DNA of 64,000 nt from Eutreptiella sp. 'Long Island Sound 2002' (taxonomy: Eukaryota > Euglenozoa > Euglenophyceae > Eutreptiales > Eutreptiaceae), in the NCBI GenBank assembly GCA_964036045.1, contig OZ038384.1, forward strand, positions 29,679,771 through 29,743,770. The letters are read 5' to 3'. This document shows positions 10,891 through 22,600 of the stretch, one piece after another. Both the position numbers and the translations under genes were made by a program. Below the pieces are notes generated by a model that was not told the DNA's origin, searched no databases, and was given only the letters and a program-made list of their open reading frames with translations. Numbering within the stretch: position 1 is the stretch's first letter; each line of letters begins with the position of its first letter.

Positions 10891-11039
10891 CCTTTTTTTT
10901 GCAAAAATGAAACCTCCCTATTACACAACATATACACAAGCACAAAAAGACATAGCACATACCAATTAGCCTTCACGGCTCATGTGCTCGGCCATTTGGG
11001 CCGTTGGTCATGGGTTACACCTCTTGGGAGCCCGTCTTC

Positions 11040-11796
11040 GGGTCCCATAGTGCTAAGGGGGCCCTCGGTTGCGTCTTGTGGGCTGGGTGGGTTGGTGGGG
11101 GTGGTTTGGTTGGGTTAACGATTTTATTTGGGGGTTAGTGGGGGGCTTAGCGGGCTTCGTTCGGGGGGGGTTGGGGGGGGGGGGGGGTGCCCTGGCGCAT
11201 CTTTTCGAGGTGTGCCGCCGCGGCTTCGACCGTGCCGACGATGAGGTGGTCCTCCACATCATGGAGCTTGGGGCTGTTGGGGTATTTCACCCACACCACC
11301 CCGCTCTTTCAGGTGTGGGCAGCAGTGGGGGTGCCCACCTCTACCCCGCTCCCGTATGCGACGTGGGCGGTGGTCGCAACGAGGGCATTGCCCCCGCCCC
11401 CCCCCCCCATTTTTCTCCCCCCCCCTTCTTGCCCAACCATCTTTCTTCGGCCCCCCCTTCTCTTTCGGGCCGGGGACGCCCATCTCCTCCTTCACCTCCC
11501 TTGCCTCCCCACCTCCCATCTCCCGCCAAATCCTCCCATCCGCACACCCCAACCACCCACGTCCGCCACGTGTGCCCATAGGCTCGGCTTGTAGGGCGTT
11601 GATGGGCCCCACAACTCAGAGCGCATGTAGGCGTGGTACCAATCCTTGAGGTCGCGGAGGACGGCCAACCCAAGTGCGGGATTTGGGTGAGGAGCTTGTG
11701 CAAGCCCCCCAAGCCAACGTTCTTCTTCCCAGCCTTGTCATTCCGCACCACACAAAAGGGGCGAACATCGTCCCCGCACACCACGATGTCCTTCAC
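11040..11796 (-). pseudogene. Element B exon 4
   Basis: Begins after acceptor TTTGCTGTAG with V-K-D-I-V-V-C-G-D-D-V-R, aligned with A exon 4. Then L-H-K-L-L-T-Q-I-P-H-L-G-W (about 11700), a Gly/Lys/Glu-rich region, and V-K-Y-P-N-S-P-K-L...A-A-A-H-L-E-K-M (about 11290-11195), matching A's F-P-K-D-P-E-L-F...K-K-F-F-A-K-M. A Pro-rich tail follows. The reading needs several frame changes, mostly at C runs. Confidence 0.5.
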
Positions 11797-11988
11797 CTAC
11801 AGCAAAACAGGTGGAGGCCGTGGCATGGAGATAGAAGGAAATTTTTTAGACGACTTTGGGGAATACTTTCGTTTAATTTTTGACGTTAATTTTTGATTTT
11901 TTGCTTAGCCGATCGAATATTCATTAATTAAACGAAGACTTTCAAATGAAGCGTCGGAAAAGATAAACAAACAGGCATACACACGTAC
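11797..11988 (-). other. Element B intron 3 (192 nt) with motif cluster
   Basis: Donor GTACGTGT at 11988, acceptor GCTGTAG ending at 11797. It contains CGTTTAATTAATG and its partner AATTAAACGAAAG as an inverted pair. Confidence 0.75.
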
Positions 11989-13075
11989 CTTATGAAATTG
12001 TGCACACCCTTGGGCAAGCAACACCCCCATGGCCAACCGGAAGTTGGAGGCCGCGGTGGAGGCCTTCCACAAGGTTGGCGGCGGCAGCAGCAGCAGGCTT
12101 CGCGGCGGCCGCGGGTTTCGCCGTGTGGGTGACGGCGGACCCTCTTGTTGTCTGTGACCCAGGCAGCGGCCCCTCGTAGTTGTGTTCAGCCTCGGGGTCG
12201 TACGGGGGGTGGACAGGGCCAGCAGCACAGTCCAAACTAGTGCAAGCTGCACGGATTTGCCCTCCCGCTAGTGTTGGCACCGGCAAAGTGCTACCCAGTG
12301 CTGCAAGCACACTAGGTAGTGGCCGGTGCTAGACCTCACCCCCCATGGGCCTCTCAGGAGGTCATGGGCCCCCATGCCCCCGAACCAACCCTTTCCCCCA
12401 CAGGGCGCCTGGGACCCCCTGGCAGTGGCTGCCAGTGCCACGTGCCCCCTTTGGCAGGATCTTTTTGCCATTCCCCCTTACCCTCCCCATTTTTCCTTAT
12501 TACTGTATTAAGCACCAGAAAGGTCGGCGCATGACCCACCGTAAGGTGTAGTGTGGCTTGTGGGGTCACAGGAAAAGGGGTGGTCTGGCCCACAGCCCTG
12601 CTCCAAAACTTGGACAGAGCAGGGGACAGCGGCTGCTTTCCAGCAGCCCGCCGTCTCTTTCCACAGGGCCGTATGTAGCCACTCGAGGAGGGGTAAAACA
12701 GGGGTGGGGTGGGGGGGGGTTGTTCCAATGCCTCATCCCCATGCTCATCCGCCTCCCCATCCCGATCCTCTGGCACCACCACCTCCCCCTCCTCCCCCTT
12801 GACCGTGACCCCCCCCCTTGTCCCTAGCTGGCCCTCCTCTCCTCCTTCACCCTCCTCCTCTCCTCCCGGTCGTTGCGTTGCTCCTCCTTCTCACACTGCC
12901 AATCCTCCTTCTCCTTGCGGCCGCTCTCAAGGGAGGCAGCAACGGACGACCCCCCCCCTTCTGGGGGGGACGGAGCGCTTGCTAGAGCAGCAGCAGCTGG
13001 TGGTGGTGATCCAGCTACTGGCGCTGCTGGTGCTGCTCCTCCCCAAGGAGGTGTTGCAGCCAGCTACAGCCGGTC
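11989..13075 (-). pseudogene. Element B exon 3: charged coiled-coil region
   Basis: Homologous in position and composition to A exon 3. After a likely acceptor near 13076 comes a Pro/Ala-rich start, then a Glu/Lys/Arg-rich helix (K-E-K-E-D-W-Q-C-E-K-E-E-Q, about 12910-12850) and the acidic block E-V-V-V-P-E-D-R-D-G-E-A-D (about 12785), which matches A's E-V-V-V-D-E-K-D-E-E. TAG codons lie in frame near 13063 and 12825. It ends before donor GTACGT at 11988. Confidence 0.45.
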
Positions 13076-13084
13076 CTCAACGCG

Positions 13085-13260
13085 TTGCATATAAGAACAA
13101 AAACAGATGCAAAAATTAACCAAGGGTTTAAATGTGCGGGTTATTTTTTAATCCTTTAAATTTCCAATGTGAAACAACCGCTGGCGTTAAATTTAAACAA
13201 AGAACGTCGACACCCCCGTGAAAATTTAAGCGAAAAAAGAACACAAAATACACACCAAAA
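13085..13260. repeat. Element B motif cluster, middle
   Basis: Includes GTTAAATTTAAAC (palindromic), GGGTTTAAATG and CCTTTAAATTT. It sits between exons 2 and 3, where A has its middle cluster. Confidence 0.65.
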
Positions 13261-13276
13261 GGCAAGCAAGGGGTAC

Positions 13277-14378
13277 CACTTTGTTTGTCATCTTCTTCAT
13301 CATTTTCTTTATCATGGCCTCCATCATGGCCGGGTGTATGGACAGGAGAACAAAGAGCTGAGGGTGAACGGGCAAAGGAGATGGGTGGGGGGCTTTGGGT
13401 GGGCATTAGCGTGGCCATTCTACATGGGGCAACATAAAGGGTTCCTAGGATCCTAAGGGGCACATCAAATTTCAAAAACCACCACTGCCATACTTGCAAA
13501 ACCTCCTCCGCCTCCCTTTCTAGTGATCTTGCCCCCGGTACCTGCGCCCGCAACGGGCCATGTGATCGTTGTAGGCCCGTTTGACGATGGCGTTCAGACT
13601 TTCAACGACATCCGCACACACCACCCCCAACCCGCCGCTAAAACTTGCTGCATTGTCCACCGCCATGGTCACATCCTCCGCAGGGTACAGGAGGTAGTTG
13701 GATTTGCAGGCGGCATTGCAGCTATGTGCGTGATAAGTCTGCGCAACAGCAGACGCCCCAAATGGGAGGGGGGGTGTCACTGTACAAATCCTAAAGTAGA
13801 TCCCGCATGGCAACAACGGCTTGCCATCTTGGGTCCCCCGGGGCATAAGCCAATAATGGGCCCATCCCTCCCACGCAAGGATGAGGGCCATAGCCTCCTC
13901 CCCGTTAGGTGCGGCTGAGGCACCTAGCTTCACCCCAGTGCGCGCTTGGTACAGCAGCCGCTGCAAGGCCTCGGCGTTCTCCTAGGGCAGTACCTCCGGG
14001 CGTGCCTCAAGGAACGCAACCTAAAGGCGGCCGATGGCCATGCAATAATGGACGATGCACACGAGACCCAAATACTGGTCGACTAGGATGTGAGGTTCCC
14101 CTATGCACCCGCCATTATCCAAGCTGCGGCCCGTCTCCTCATATTGGCGACAGGCAGCCGCCTCGGTGTCCAAAGTCCAGTGCACGTGCACCCGCAACCA
14201 CGTCGCCGCCGCCTTGTCCCACATCCCCATATTGTAAATTGACCCCACTTGGGGCGACGTGGACGCGGACGCCCGATGAGGCGGCGAATAAACGGCTGGT
14301 CCCCCCCCAAACCAGCGCAGCCGGCACCCAACGGGTTGCCCAAGAGAAACTTTTGCAGTCGCAAATCGGCTGCAACAC
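13277..14378 (-). pseudogene. Element B exon 2: DDE-transposase-like catalytic half
   Basis: Starts after acceptor CTTTTCCGTAG. Shared blocks with A: P-Q-V-G-S-I-Y-N-M-G-M-W (about 14255-14220), C-I-V-H-Y-C-M-A-I-G-R-L (about 14060-14024), and A-D-V-V-E-S-L-N-A-I-V-K (about 13620-13585). TAG at 14021 aligns with Gln in A (G-R-L-Q versus G-R-L-TAG). Further TAGs lie at about 13983 and 13520. A frame change near 13540 restores homology to A (Q-V-W-Q-W-W-F-L-K-F versus Q-V-L-Q-W-V-F-L-Y-F). Confidence 0.6.
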
Positions 14379-14540
14379 CTACGGAAAAGTGTGGGCATTG
14401 ACATCCGGGCGAAACTTTTTCGTTTACATTTTAGCTTAAAACTTCGTTCCGTTTAAATTTTAAACGATTTTCGTTTTTCAACACAACAAATTTGAAATAA
14501 AACGAGCCCAAACTCAATGCAACACGAAAGTACCACGTAC
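14379..14540 (-). other. Element B intron 1 (162 nt) with motif cluster
   Basis: Donor GTACGTGG (14540-14533) after C-A-G, acceptor TTCCGTAG ending at 14379. It contains the perfect palindrome CGTTTAAATTTTAAACG at about 14450 plus further TTTTAAGC/GCTTAAAA words. Confidence 0.8.
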
Positions 14541-15256
14541 CTGAAGGTTCTCAGCCCAAATAGTGGCCAAAATCAGCCACGTCTTTGTCACCGCACACGG
14601 CCATCCCAATGACCCACAAGTAGGCGGGTGTGCGGCCCCGTTTGCCGTGGTTGAGGAGCCCAATGGACAATTGGGTCCAACGCCCACCCGCGCATGGGTA
14701 CGCATCCCCGTGTACCATAAAGGTGAAGGGCCGGCCCCAAACAATGGTGTCCACTAGTGGTGGACGCAATCGAATGTAGCGGGCCCACGAGTGTACGGGC
14801 CAATTGCGGCCACTAGTTGGTGGGTCCGCCATGGTCACGGGCGGCCGCACCTCTAGCGGCTTAGCCATATCCTTCCACGTGTCCAACACGCGTGGGGATG
14901 GGTCGTGGGAAAGTGTGGCCCCTAGCGGTTGTATAGTCAATCCCTCGCCGGGTCATGAACTCTAAGAGGTGGCGGAATCCCGTCTTGGTTACATTGAGGA
15001 CCATGAGTAGCCCAATGAACTCGGGCGTGGGAAAGAGGAAGGAGGCATATTGCTTCACCGCCTCCATTTGCTCAGTACGAATAAGGGAGGGGTGGCCAAC
15101 CTTTGTGGCCTCCAACCATCAGGCTTTGGCCAAGGGAGATGAAGCCAACCACTTACCAAGGAGTTGGGAGACCAAAGGGTCCCGCAAACCCTTGGCTCCA
15201 CTCAAACGCACAAGCATCATACTAAGCTCAAGAATGGTGTCCCGAGAGAAAGACAT
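14541..15256 (-). pseudogene. Element B exon 1: N-terminal part of transposase-like protein
   Basis: Met at 15256 matches A's start. A TGA at 15119 interrupts an otherwise open frame; a GTAAGT donor lies just upstream (about 15160), so a short intron could remove it. Then comes a block absent from A (about 15110-14960), R-G-I-D-Y-T-T-A (A: R-G-L-K-Y-T-A-T), and W-A-R-Y-I..G-D-A-Y-P-C-A-G-G (about 14790-14690). A frame change near 14890 is needed, and a second lies near 14590. Confidence 0.55.
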
Positions 15257-15469
15257 AACAAGTGCTACACAAGAGAAAAGGGGGTGTGGAGTGGGGTTGG
15301 AGGTGGTGCCAAAGATAGGGACTAGGGGTTGGGTGCTTAGGCTTAGGCAATCCAACATCTCTACAAACCCATTGTGCGACATTCAACCACATAAAACACC
15401 CCCAGGACCCTAGCATACACATGCAAGTGACATTGCAAATAGTCTAAAATCCAGAAAATGCGGGGTAAG

Positions 15470-15550
15470 GTTCTCGTTTAACGTGTTGAAATTTGCATGT
15501 TTGACTTTTAACGCCTTTCAAATATCAAATTTGAAAATTTCACATATTGG
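15470..15550. repeat. Element B motif cluster, right end
   Basis: CTCGTTTAACG, TTTTAACGCC and ATTTGAAAATTT words, just upstream of exon 1 on the minus strand. Confidence 0.5.
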
Positions 15551-15560
15551 ATTTATCGTA

Positions 15561-18500
15561 CGTCTCTAGGGCACACACCAATTAAATGAGAGCTACATGG
15601 GCCAACTCATCCTGATGTCTTTATGGCAGCTACTGTTCGTGCATATTGGTATCCATATGCTCTGCCAACCTTGGTGTTATGTGGGACAAGTTGCACCATT
15701 TGCATTTCGTCTAATTCATCCACCCTTTGGAACAGGTGAGGTTGCCACACCAAGTCCATACCACCTGACAACGTAGGAAAAGATCTCAGGCACCATGCTT
15801 ATTTCACAATTGACGAGCCGAAAGAATGTTTTTATTGCATTATGCCGTGGGTGGTGGCATTCCATTGTGAAGCACCCAAAATAGCTGCTCAACATTGCCA
15901 TGCCTAGGAGGTTCATGCTCACATTTTCCTTAAATTTTGGGACAAAGTGGTCTGTCGAGGGACCATTGAGTGGTTGCCTTTGGTAGCTCGCGCCATGTGC
16001 GCATGTTTGTGGCATCATTCGGGCACACACACAAACTCTTTTGAGAACCAATCCCGAGAGAAACTAATAGGCAAAAACGAGTGGTTGCATTTGGTCGTGC
16101 ACACCTATCACACATGCCACATCTAGTACAAAGCCATTGTGCAAAGCCATAATGAGGGTTACAATAGGAGCCTACTAATGGGAGATGCTAGTGTTGCATA
16201 GTAATGAGGGTCCACCCACCGCCCACCAATGGAGGTTTGGAGGTGATTTGTGGGATATGTTCCACGGGCAAAGCTTTGGGAAAGGCTGTGGGTGTTCCAT
16301 TTGGAGTTGAAGCATGCAGGCTTCTCACGCCCCTGCCTCTTTGTGCATACAACCCTCGAAAAGGGAAAAAGGTAGTCAGTGGACTAAAAACAAGAAGAGG
16401 ACTGCTGCGGATGGGGAGGAGGAGGTAGATGAGGGACAGCAAGCTTTGGGGAACCCAACCATAACCCCCTCCCCCCAAAAAGCTACTATTGCATGCCGCA
16501 ATAAATCATTCCTCCTCCTCCTCCTCCTCCTTGGCAACCTCAAGAGCAATGCTCTACCGCCCATTGGATAGTGTTTCCAAAGAGGATAGTGTTTCCAAAG
16601 AGGATGGAGCTGTTCTATTGGCGGTATGGAAAGACGTGGGCAAGTGCGAAGGGTGTTTTGGACAGTCCCTCTAGTGAGGGGTGCTCTTCAAGTAACCGGG
16701 ACCTCCCTTCCTTTCAGCCTCTGACCTTTTGCCATGACTGTTAGTGCCGGTGCAGGTCGTGCTGTGGGCTGGGCAGGGCTTTGAGCAGTGCTGTGACAAG
16801 TGTTGTGGGCAGGGCCACGGGCTGACACCACTATTCGGGCCGCTGATGATTGTGATGATTGCAGATACAAGGATGTCGCCAATCCTCAGCCGCTGAAGTA
16901 CTCATCTTATCAGCATCGGGGCCTCCCTTGTCACCTTTTGGGTGTTCTGCAGAATCCCTTGGAGCATCTGCTGATGCTCAGTCTGACATTATCTGTGGTC
17001 AGTTTGTACGATGCCCTGTCTTTTCACTGATTCTCTTTTTTCCATGGCGTGGCCAGACCTACCCATTTGTTGGCCTGTCCATCCCTCCGTCCGCTATGCT
17101 GTTTGTTCACACGAGTGGAGCTGGTCAGTGGGCCTACAAGTAGTTTATGTGTGTGTGTGTGTGTGCCCTTGGGCGTGCATGTGTGCATGCACACATGTGG
17201 TGCCGGGTTGCGGGAGGCTGTTCTGGTCAGTGGATTGCATTTGGACCCTGCAGCATTGGTGCCAGTGCTCCGCAGACCCTCCGCACACATCTCTGCCGGA
17301 CTGCGATAATCTGTGCACCGCAATGCACTGCACAATGGCCGAGCACTGGTCAGGGGGCAGAAGGGGGGCATGGACAATGGGGGCGGGGGTTAGGGCAGTG
17401 GGGTTGACGGGGGTTGATGGACGTGGGGCAGTGGGTTGAGGGCCGTGGGCAGTGCGAGTGGCTCCAGACTACTGAAGAGAGGCGGCGGCGTGGAGGTCGT
17501 TGAAGGGCGTTGAGTGAGGCCTGTGGGGGAGAGTGCAGAGACCACATCATCTGGCAGTACATCATCGAACTTGGTGGAAGAGGGTGGCAGATCCCTGACC
17601 GGTACAGGGGGGGGGGGGGGCTAGAAGGGAGTTGCAGGAACATGGCCAAGTGTGTTTGGTACTGTTGGGTATGGGTGTCTCTGGTAACAACAGGTACTGA
17701 CGTGCTATGGGCCGCTTTGCCGCCCTAAGGGCCCCCACAAGAGGGGGGGGGGGGGCGGTCTGGTGACCGTCCCCCCTTCCCGTGAGACTACTGAATGCCC
17801 CCAAAAGCGAGTCTCAATGACTAATGACTTGACTCAGAGGTCGCGCCAATACAAAACACGTGCTGTGCTGGCAGTGGCAACAGACTTCTCTCATGGCCCT
17901 CCATATCGGTACAGACTGCCCTTTGTTCCCATTCACTTGGGGGGTCTGTAGGTGTAGAGGGGCTGTGCCACGGGCCTCAGAGGCGGTACACTGCCTCTAC
18001 CACTGTTCAAAACCGAGCCCTGTAGTTCTGTCGTATATTGGGAGTTCATCGCCCTCTCCACAGCCGCAGAGTGTGGCCCATGATGCTTTGTTGCTGCCCA
18101 CGCGATCCTTCGGCGCTGCAGTGGTCCACACTGCTTCTGTCGTGGCGTGTGGCGTGACATCATCGGGGGCGCTCAGCTGTAGTTGTGACACCGACCCCCA
18201 CCCCCACCCCCCGCTCAACATGGATACGCTCGCAAGGGGAGGGCGGTCGTTTTGAGGGGGAGTTGGTGTATTGACTGCACCTGAGCCCCCTTCCACCCCC
18301 ACCCCCCAAAATCCGTGAAATGCCCAGAGCGCTTTGCTGCAATTGGGGGGCTATGCAGAGTCTCCAGTGTGGGTGCCCCCGGACGCGTTGTGTGGGGGGT
18401 GTAGTGTAGGCAGGTCTCCCGATCGGGGACAAGATAGTGAGGTTTGAAGCCCCGTCTCAGGGGTGCTGCATCCCCCTCAAGGCGTACCTTTTGCTGCAGA

Positions 18501-19317
18501 GCTGCGGCCCTCGTCTGTGAGAGGCCCCTCAACAAAGCCCTGCTCGTCGGTTACTCAGTCATTCGATAGACATCCTGTACATTACCAATCCTTCGGAATG
18601 GGAGTAGGGAAGGGGTGACTGTGATGTGCTTTGCTATCCCTTGGCACGTGGGGCATGTCTGGGCTCATGCTGCTGCCGTTCATAAATGTGGTCCGGAAAA
18701 AAATTAACAAGAAGACCGATCGGTCCCGCCACTGGCGCATTGGGGATGTTTGGCAGGGGACGGATGGCCCAGCGCGGGGGCTGCCGATGGTCCATTGGCA
18801 CCCGCCTGGTACATGCCTTCAGTCAGATGCAGTGCAAGTGGAACAATTGAACGGGGATGTGTCTTCATTGCGTGCCCCATCGCTGCCCTCCATTGATGAA
18901 GGAACACCAACGGGCGATGGTTCAGACCATTTGTGTTCAACACACCACAACGCATGGCGTGCGGTGTCAAAACGAATCATGATTCTGCCCCCCGCCCCTC
19001 TCCGATGCTTCATCGTCGCCCCCCCCCCCCTTCCCCCCAAGTCAGGTACCTGGATGCTGCCACCAACCCTGGGCACCCCCAGGGTCAGAGGTGCAGCCTG
19101 CAAGGAGCAAACACACCATTACCTAAGCCTAAGCCCCCCCCCCCCCCCCTGCCCACCCCGCGCTCTCTTCCTCCCCTCTTCTACAGGACCCGTCAGATGG
19201 TGACCCTCCCCCTGGAGTAGGGGGAGGTGGCGTGACGGCCAGGCCAACTGGAGAACTGGGACCCCTTGCGTACTTGGAGCTTGAACGCTCCGCGCCCGCT
19301 TAGGGGGGTAGGAAGCA
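15561..19317. other. Long stretch without a supported gene
   Basis: Contains a duplicated short unit (GTGTTTCCAAAGAGGATA twice at 16568-16601), a CTC trinucleotide tract (16509-16531), a (GT)n tract (17148-17164), and G/C runs at 17608-17620, 17743-17755 and 19137-19149. No frame here shows conserved blocks or paired splice sites that I can defend. Confidence 0.4.
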
Positions 19318-19644
19318 GGGCGGTCCTTAAGGAACCAGATTTTTGTTCGTTAAGGACCGCCCCAAAGGACTGCCCCAAGGGACCACCAACCGCCAACCCA
19401 ACCGCCAACCGCCACTAACTGCTAACCACCAACCGCCACCAACCGTCGCCAACCGCCAGCAGCAACCAACCGCCAACCGCCACCAACCACCAATCACCAA
19501 CCACCAACCGCCGCCAATCACCACCGACCGCCACCAACCGCCCGGTGCGAGCTGCCAACCGCCAATCGCCACCAACCATGCCCGCGGGATTTTTTGGGAA
19601 AACTTTGTAACGGAACACTTTTTTTTTCCCGTTACGGACCGCCC
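19318..19644. mobile_element. MITE-like element with GGGCGGTCC ends
   Basis: Left end GGGCGGTCCTTAAGGAAC folds on itself with GTTCGTTAAGGACCGCCC (19345-19362). The right end is CCGTTACGGACCGCCC, ending at 19644. Between them lies a (CCAACCGCCAA)-type minisatellite (about 19382-19585). No coding capacity. The inverted ends and internal hairpin suggest a small non-autonomous element. Confidence 0.55.
19382..19585. repeat. CCAACCGCCAA minisatellite
   Basis: Imperfect units of 7-11 bases built from CCAACCGCCA and CCACCAACC. Confidence 0.9.
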
Positions 19645-22600
19645 TGGTAGGAAGGTGCTAGGGGGTAGAGGGATCGGACGGCACGGGGCGGGGGGCCGGG
19701 GACTCGGCGGAGTTGGGAGGGGGAGCAGGGCCGTAGGCGGTCATGGTTTGGTGTACACTCCCAGTGGACCAGCCTTCCCCCGCCCCCCTTCAATGCACAT
19801 TGCGGCTAGAGGACAAGCCCACACACCAACGCAGTGGTGCCTCTATGCTAGGTGCCGCCCCAAACTGCCACCGCCCTCCTTCTCGCAATGTGTAAAACCC
19901 CTTCTTTCACGGGCTGCCACCCACAAGGAGCGCGCAAGCCGACAACACCTATGGTGGCAACCCGGCAGGTGGCTAAGGACTAGCACGGCCCTAGGTAGGA
20001 GGTATAGGGGTGGCAGATGAGTGCGCCGCTAAGGTAGCCCGGGAGGGGGAGGGGGGAGCCCGTAGGGCGGCAGTGCAGGAGCCGGCTACAGCATGGAGAC
20101 ATCCTCCCTTGGAGAGGGAGGGGGAGGAGACAACCTGGCCAAAACAGGGATCCGTGCCCCCGCAGGTGCCTGGTAGGTGGTCCTCCCTTCCCCTCTCTCA
20201 GAGACCTCAGCAACAGAGACGTTCTCCCCCCGTAAGGGGGAGGAGGCAATCTTGCCAACAGGGTCACTAGCCGACACCTACGTCAGCGGCTAGTGGCCCC
20301 GCTGTGTAAATGGTAGACTGCGGGTTCGAGCCCCGCTAGCGGCACATGCGGGGCACCATTGAAGATCCGGGTCGTTCATGAGCCACGGCGACAGCAGGCT
20401 TGCATAGGTCCACAAGGGGCCACCATAGGTCACAAACAACCCCAGTGGGAGATGTTTTTGCTGCCTCAATCACCCAGAGTGGGATTGCTGCACAGGCATC
20501 TGCAGCATGGTACGTGGCATTTGTCGTCCATGCGGGCATGCATGGTTTTAGTCTAAAATCCCCTCTAACGTGATGTTTGAAAACTCCATTGCATCCACAG
20601 GGGTGCATCCAATACAGGGGTCGCTATACAAAAAGAGGGTGGAATAGAATTGTGAGTCAACACACAAAAAGCTATAGGCCAACGAACTTTGGTCACTTAT
20701 AGTAAAACGATGGGGTCCAAAAGCGCAACTAAAAAAGGCAAGTTTGGTGCGACATGCCAGGTCGACACATACTTCCACCATCACAGGATCATAACCCAAC
20801 AACCCAAAGGCACCTATCCGTTTTCACACATTATCAAACAATCACAATTGTTTGACTAGCCCATGCCGGTGTCATGATAATTAAGTTCTCACCAGTGGGG
20901 CCCCATAGGGGGGGGGCTAGGTCGAGAAAATCACAGACGGCACTCGAGACACACATCATTAGAATAAAGTGCCATGGGATGAATCCATGCACAATGGCCG
21001 CTATAAGCTGAACACTTTTTGCTTATTATGAAGCAACCAAGGTAAAGACAATGCTTTTGGCGGCGAATAAACCCCACTAACAGGGCTTAGTTGGTTCTAC
21101 ATGCCTCACTATGGGTTCCCAGGGGTTGTCAAAGGTCACCTGAGAATCTCGACTTCACACGCAACCCATGCTGCCCCGAAAAGGGCTACGCCATCACTAG
21201 TGGAGTCCCATAGGGAGGCTGATTTTGAAAACTCGGAGGTAGCACCCAACATTGCAAGCATTGGTTAGGGGGCTCCATATGCAGAAAAAAAATGGAATGG
21301 GTCCAGGGTCTAAATCCACGCACAACAGTCCGAAGTGGCAGACCAACTTGTGCCCATTATGTTGTAACCAAGCCGAAAATGGCGCTTTTGGGGGCCAAGA
21401 ATAATTGTGCACAATCAAAGGGCCTAGATGGTGGTATGTGATTCTCCATGGGTTTAAACGTACTCATTGTCACCCAACAATGGCCTAGGTTTCCCTGGCG
21501 GCCATCAACAATCACCGAAAAAATGAATTTCTCGGCCAACATATGTAGACCTGCCTCGTGGAAACAGTCCTTTCACCTTTTTCACACAGGCCACGACCAG
21601 CCCTAGGCGTAGCTAAGGGCTCAAAAAAAACGTCCATAGGAAACTGAGGATGTGTGTATTGTCACAACATCCCCAGCTGCACCCCTCACCGTAGGTACCA
21701 GGAAGTGACTAAGGTTGCCAAAAACACCAACATGGCAAAATTGGCTGAACATTGCATAAACTGTGGAGGCGCTTGTCACACTCTGCCCACACACACCCTA
21801 TGGATTCGGGACTGGGAAACATTTTATCACCTGAAAATGCAAAAAACCAAAAGATTCTTCTTTCAACACCAAAAAAAGAGGGGGGGAGGGTGGTCATACC
21901 CCCCACCCCCCGACAAACAAAAGTGGGTCTCAAGTGGTGGAGGTCTAGGGGGGTTCCGGCCAAAAACACGTTGAGAGGTGCATTGATTGGCCATGATAGC
22001 GATTTTGGAAGGGGTGAAACCAACATTTCAACCCCTTGAGGTAGGGTATACAAGTAGGCCCATGAAGGGGGTGGTATGTGGCGTCTACCAATATATGCAG
22101 GCCAGCGTGGATATGATCTAACAACTTCTGTGAGGTGATTTTCAGCCGACAATGCATGCCAACCTTAAAACGGCGAAATCCCCAACGGCAAGAACCCATA
22201 GCGGGGTCCATTGAGGGTATCCGGAGTTTGGACCCGAGACCGCCGCTATTGGTTGGGGGGGCCACTTATAAGAGAAAAATTCTTCAACACTTGGGTCGAA
22301 ATCGATGCACACCGTCCTCAACATGCAAAAATGTTTTGACCCCCTCCCCTGACCGTGACCCCCCCCCCACAACACCCCACACCCTCTAAAAAGGTGGCAC
22401 CGGGGTTTCGGGGGTGTGAGGGGTGACCAAAAAAAATCATAGGGCGATCGTTTTGTTTGCCAAAAGAATCATTTTAAAAGGGGTTTGGGCATCCAATCTC
22501 ACCCACAGGGTAATGCTACGCAAATAACCCCTAATAGAGGGGTATATGGCGCCCACGTCCAAAACCTCTCTTTGAGGTGATTTATGCCAAACCCCACCGA

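Larger units (their letters stand above)
10785..15560 (-). mobile_element. Element B: diverged relative of A with CGTTTAA motif clusters
   Basis: Exon-by-exon homologue of A on the same strand: 15256-14541, 14378-about 13277, about 13075-11989, 11796-about 11040. AT-rich clusters holding CGTTTAA / TTAAACG words occur at about 10790-10885, 11840-11965, 13085-13215, 14395-14515 and 15470-15550. These are the same five relative positions as A's clusters. I could not find a convincing TIR, so the ends are set by the outer clusters. Several frameshifts and UAR codons make it a probable relic. Confidence 0.6.

Noticed and set aside
20285-20346. Functional tRNA gene
   Set aside because: The T-arm is good but no acceptor stem or anticodon arm forms.
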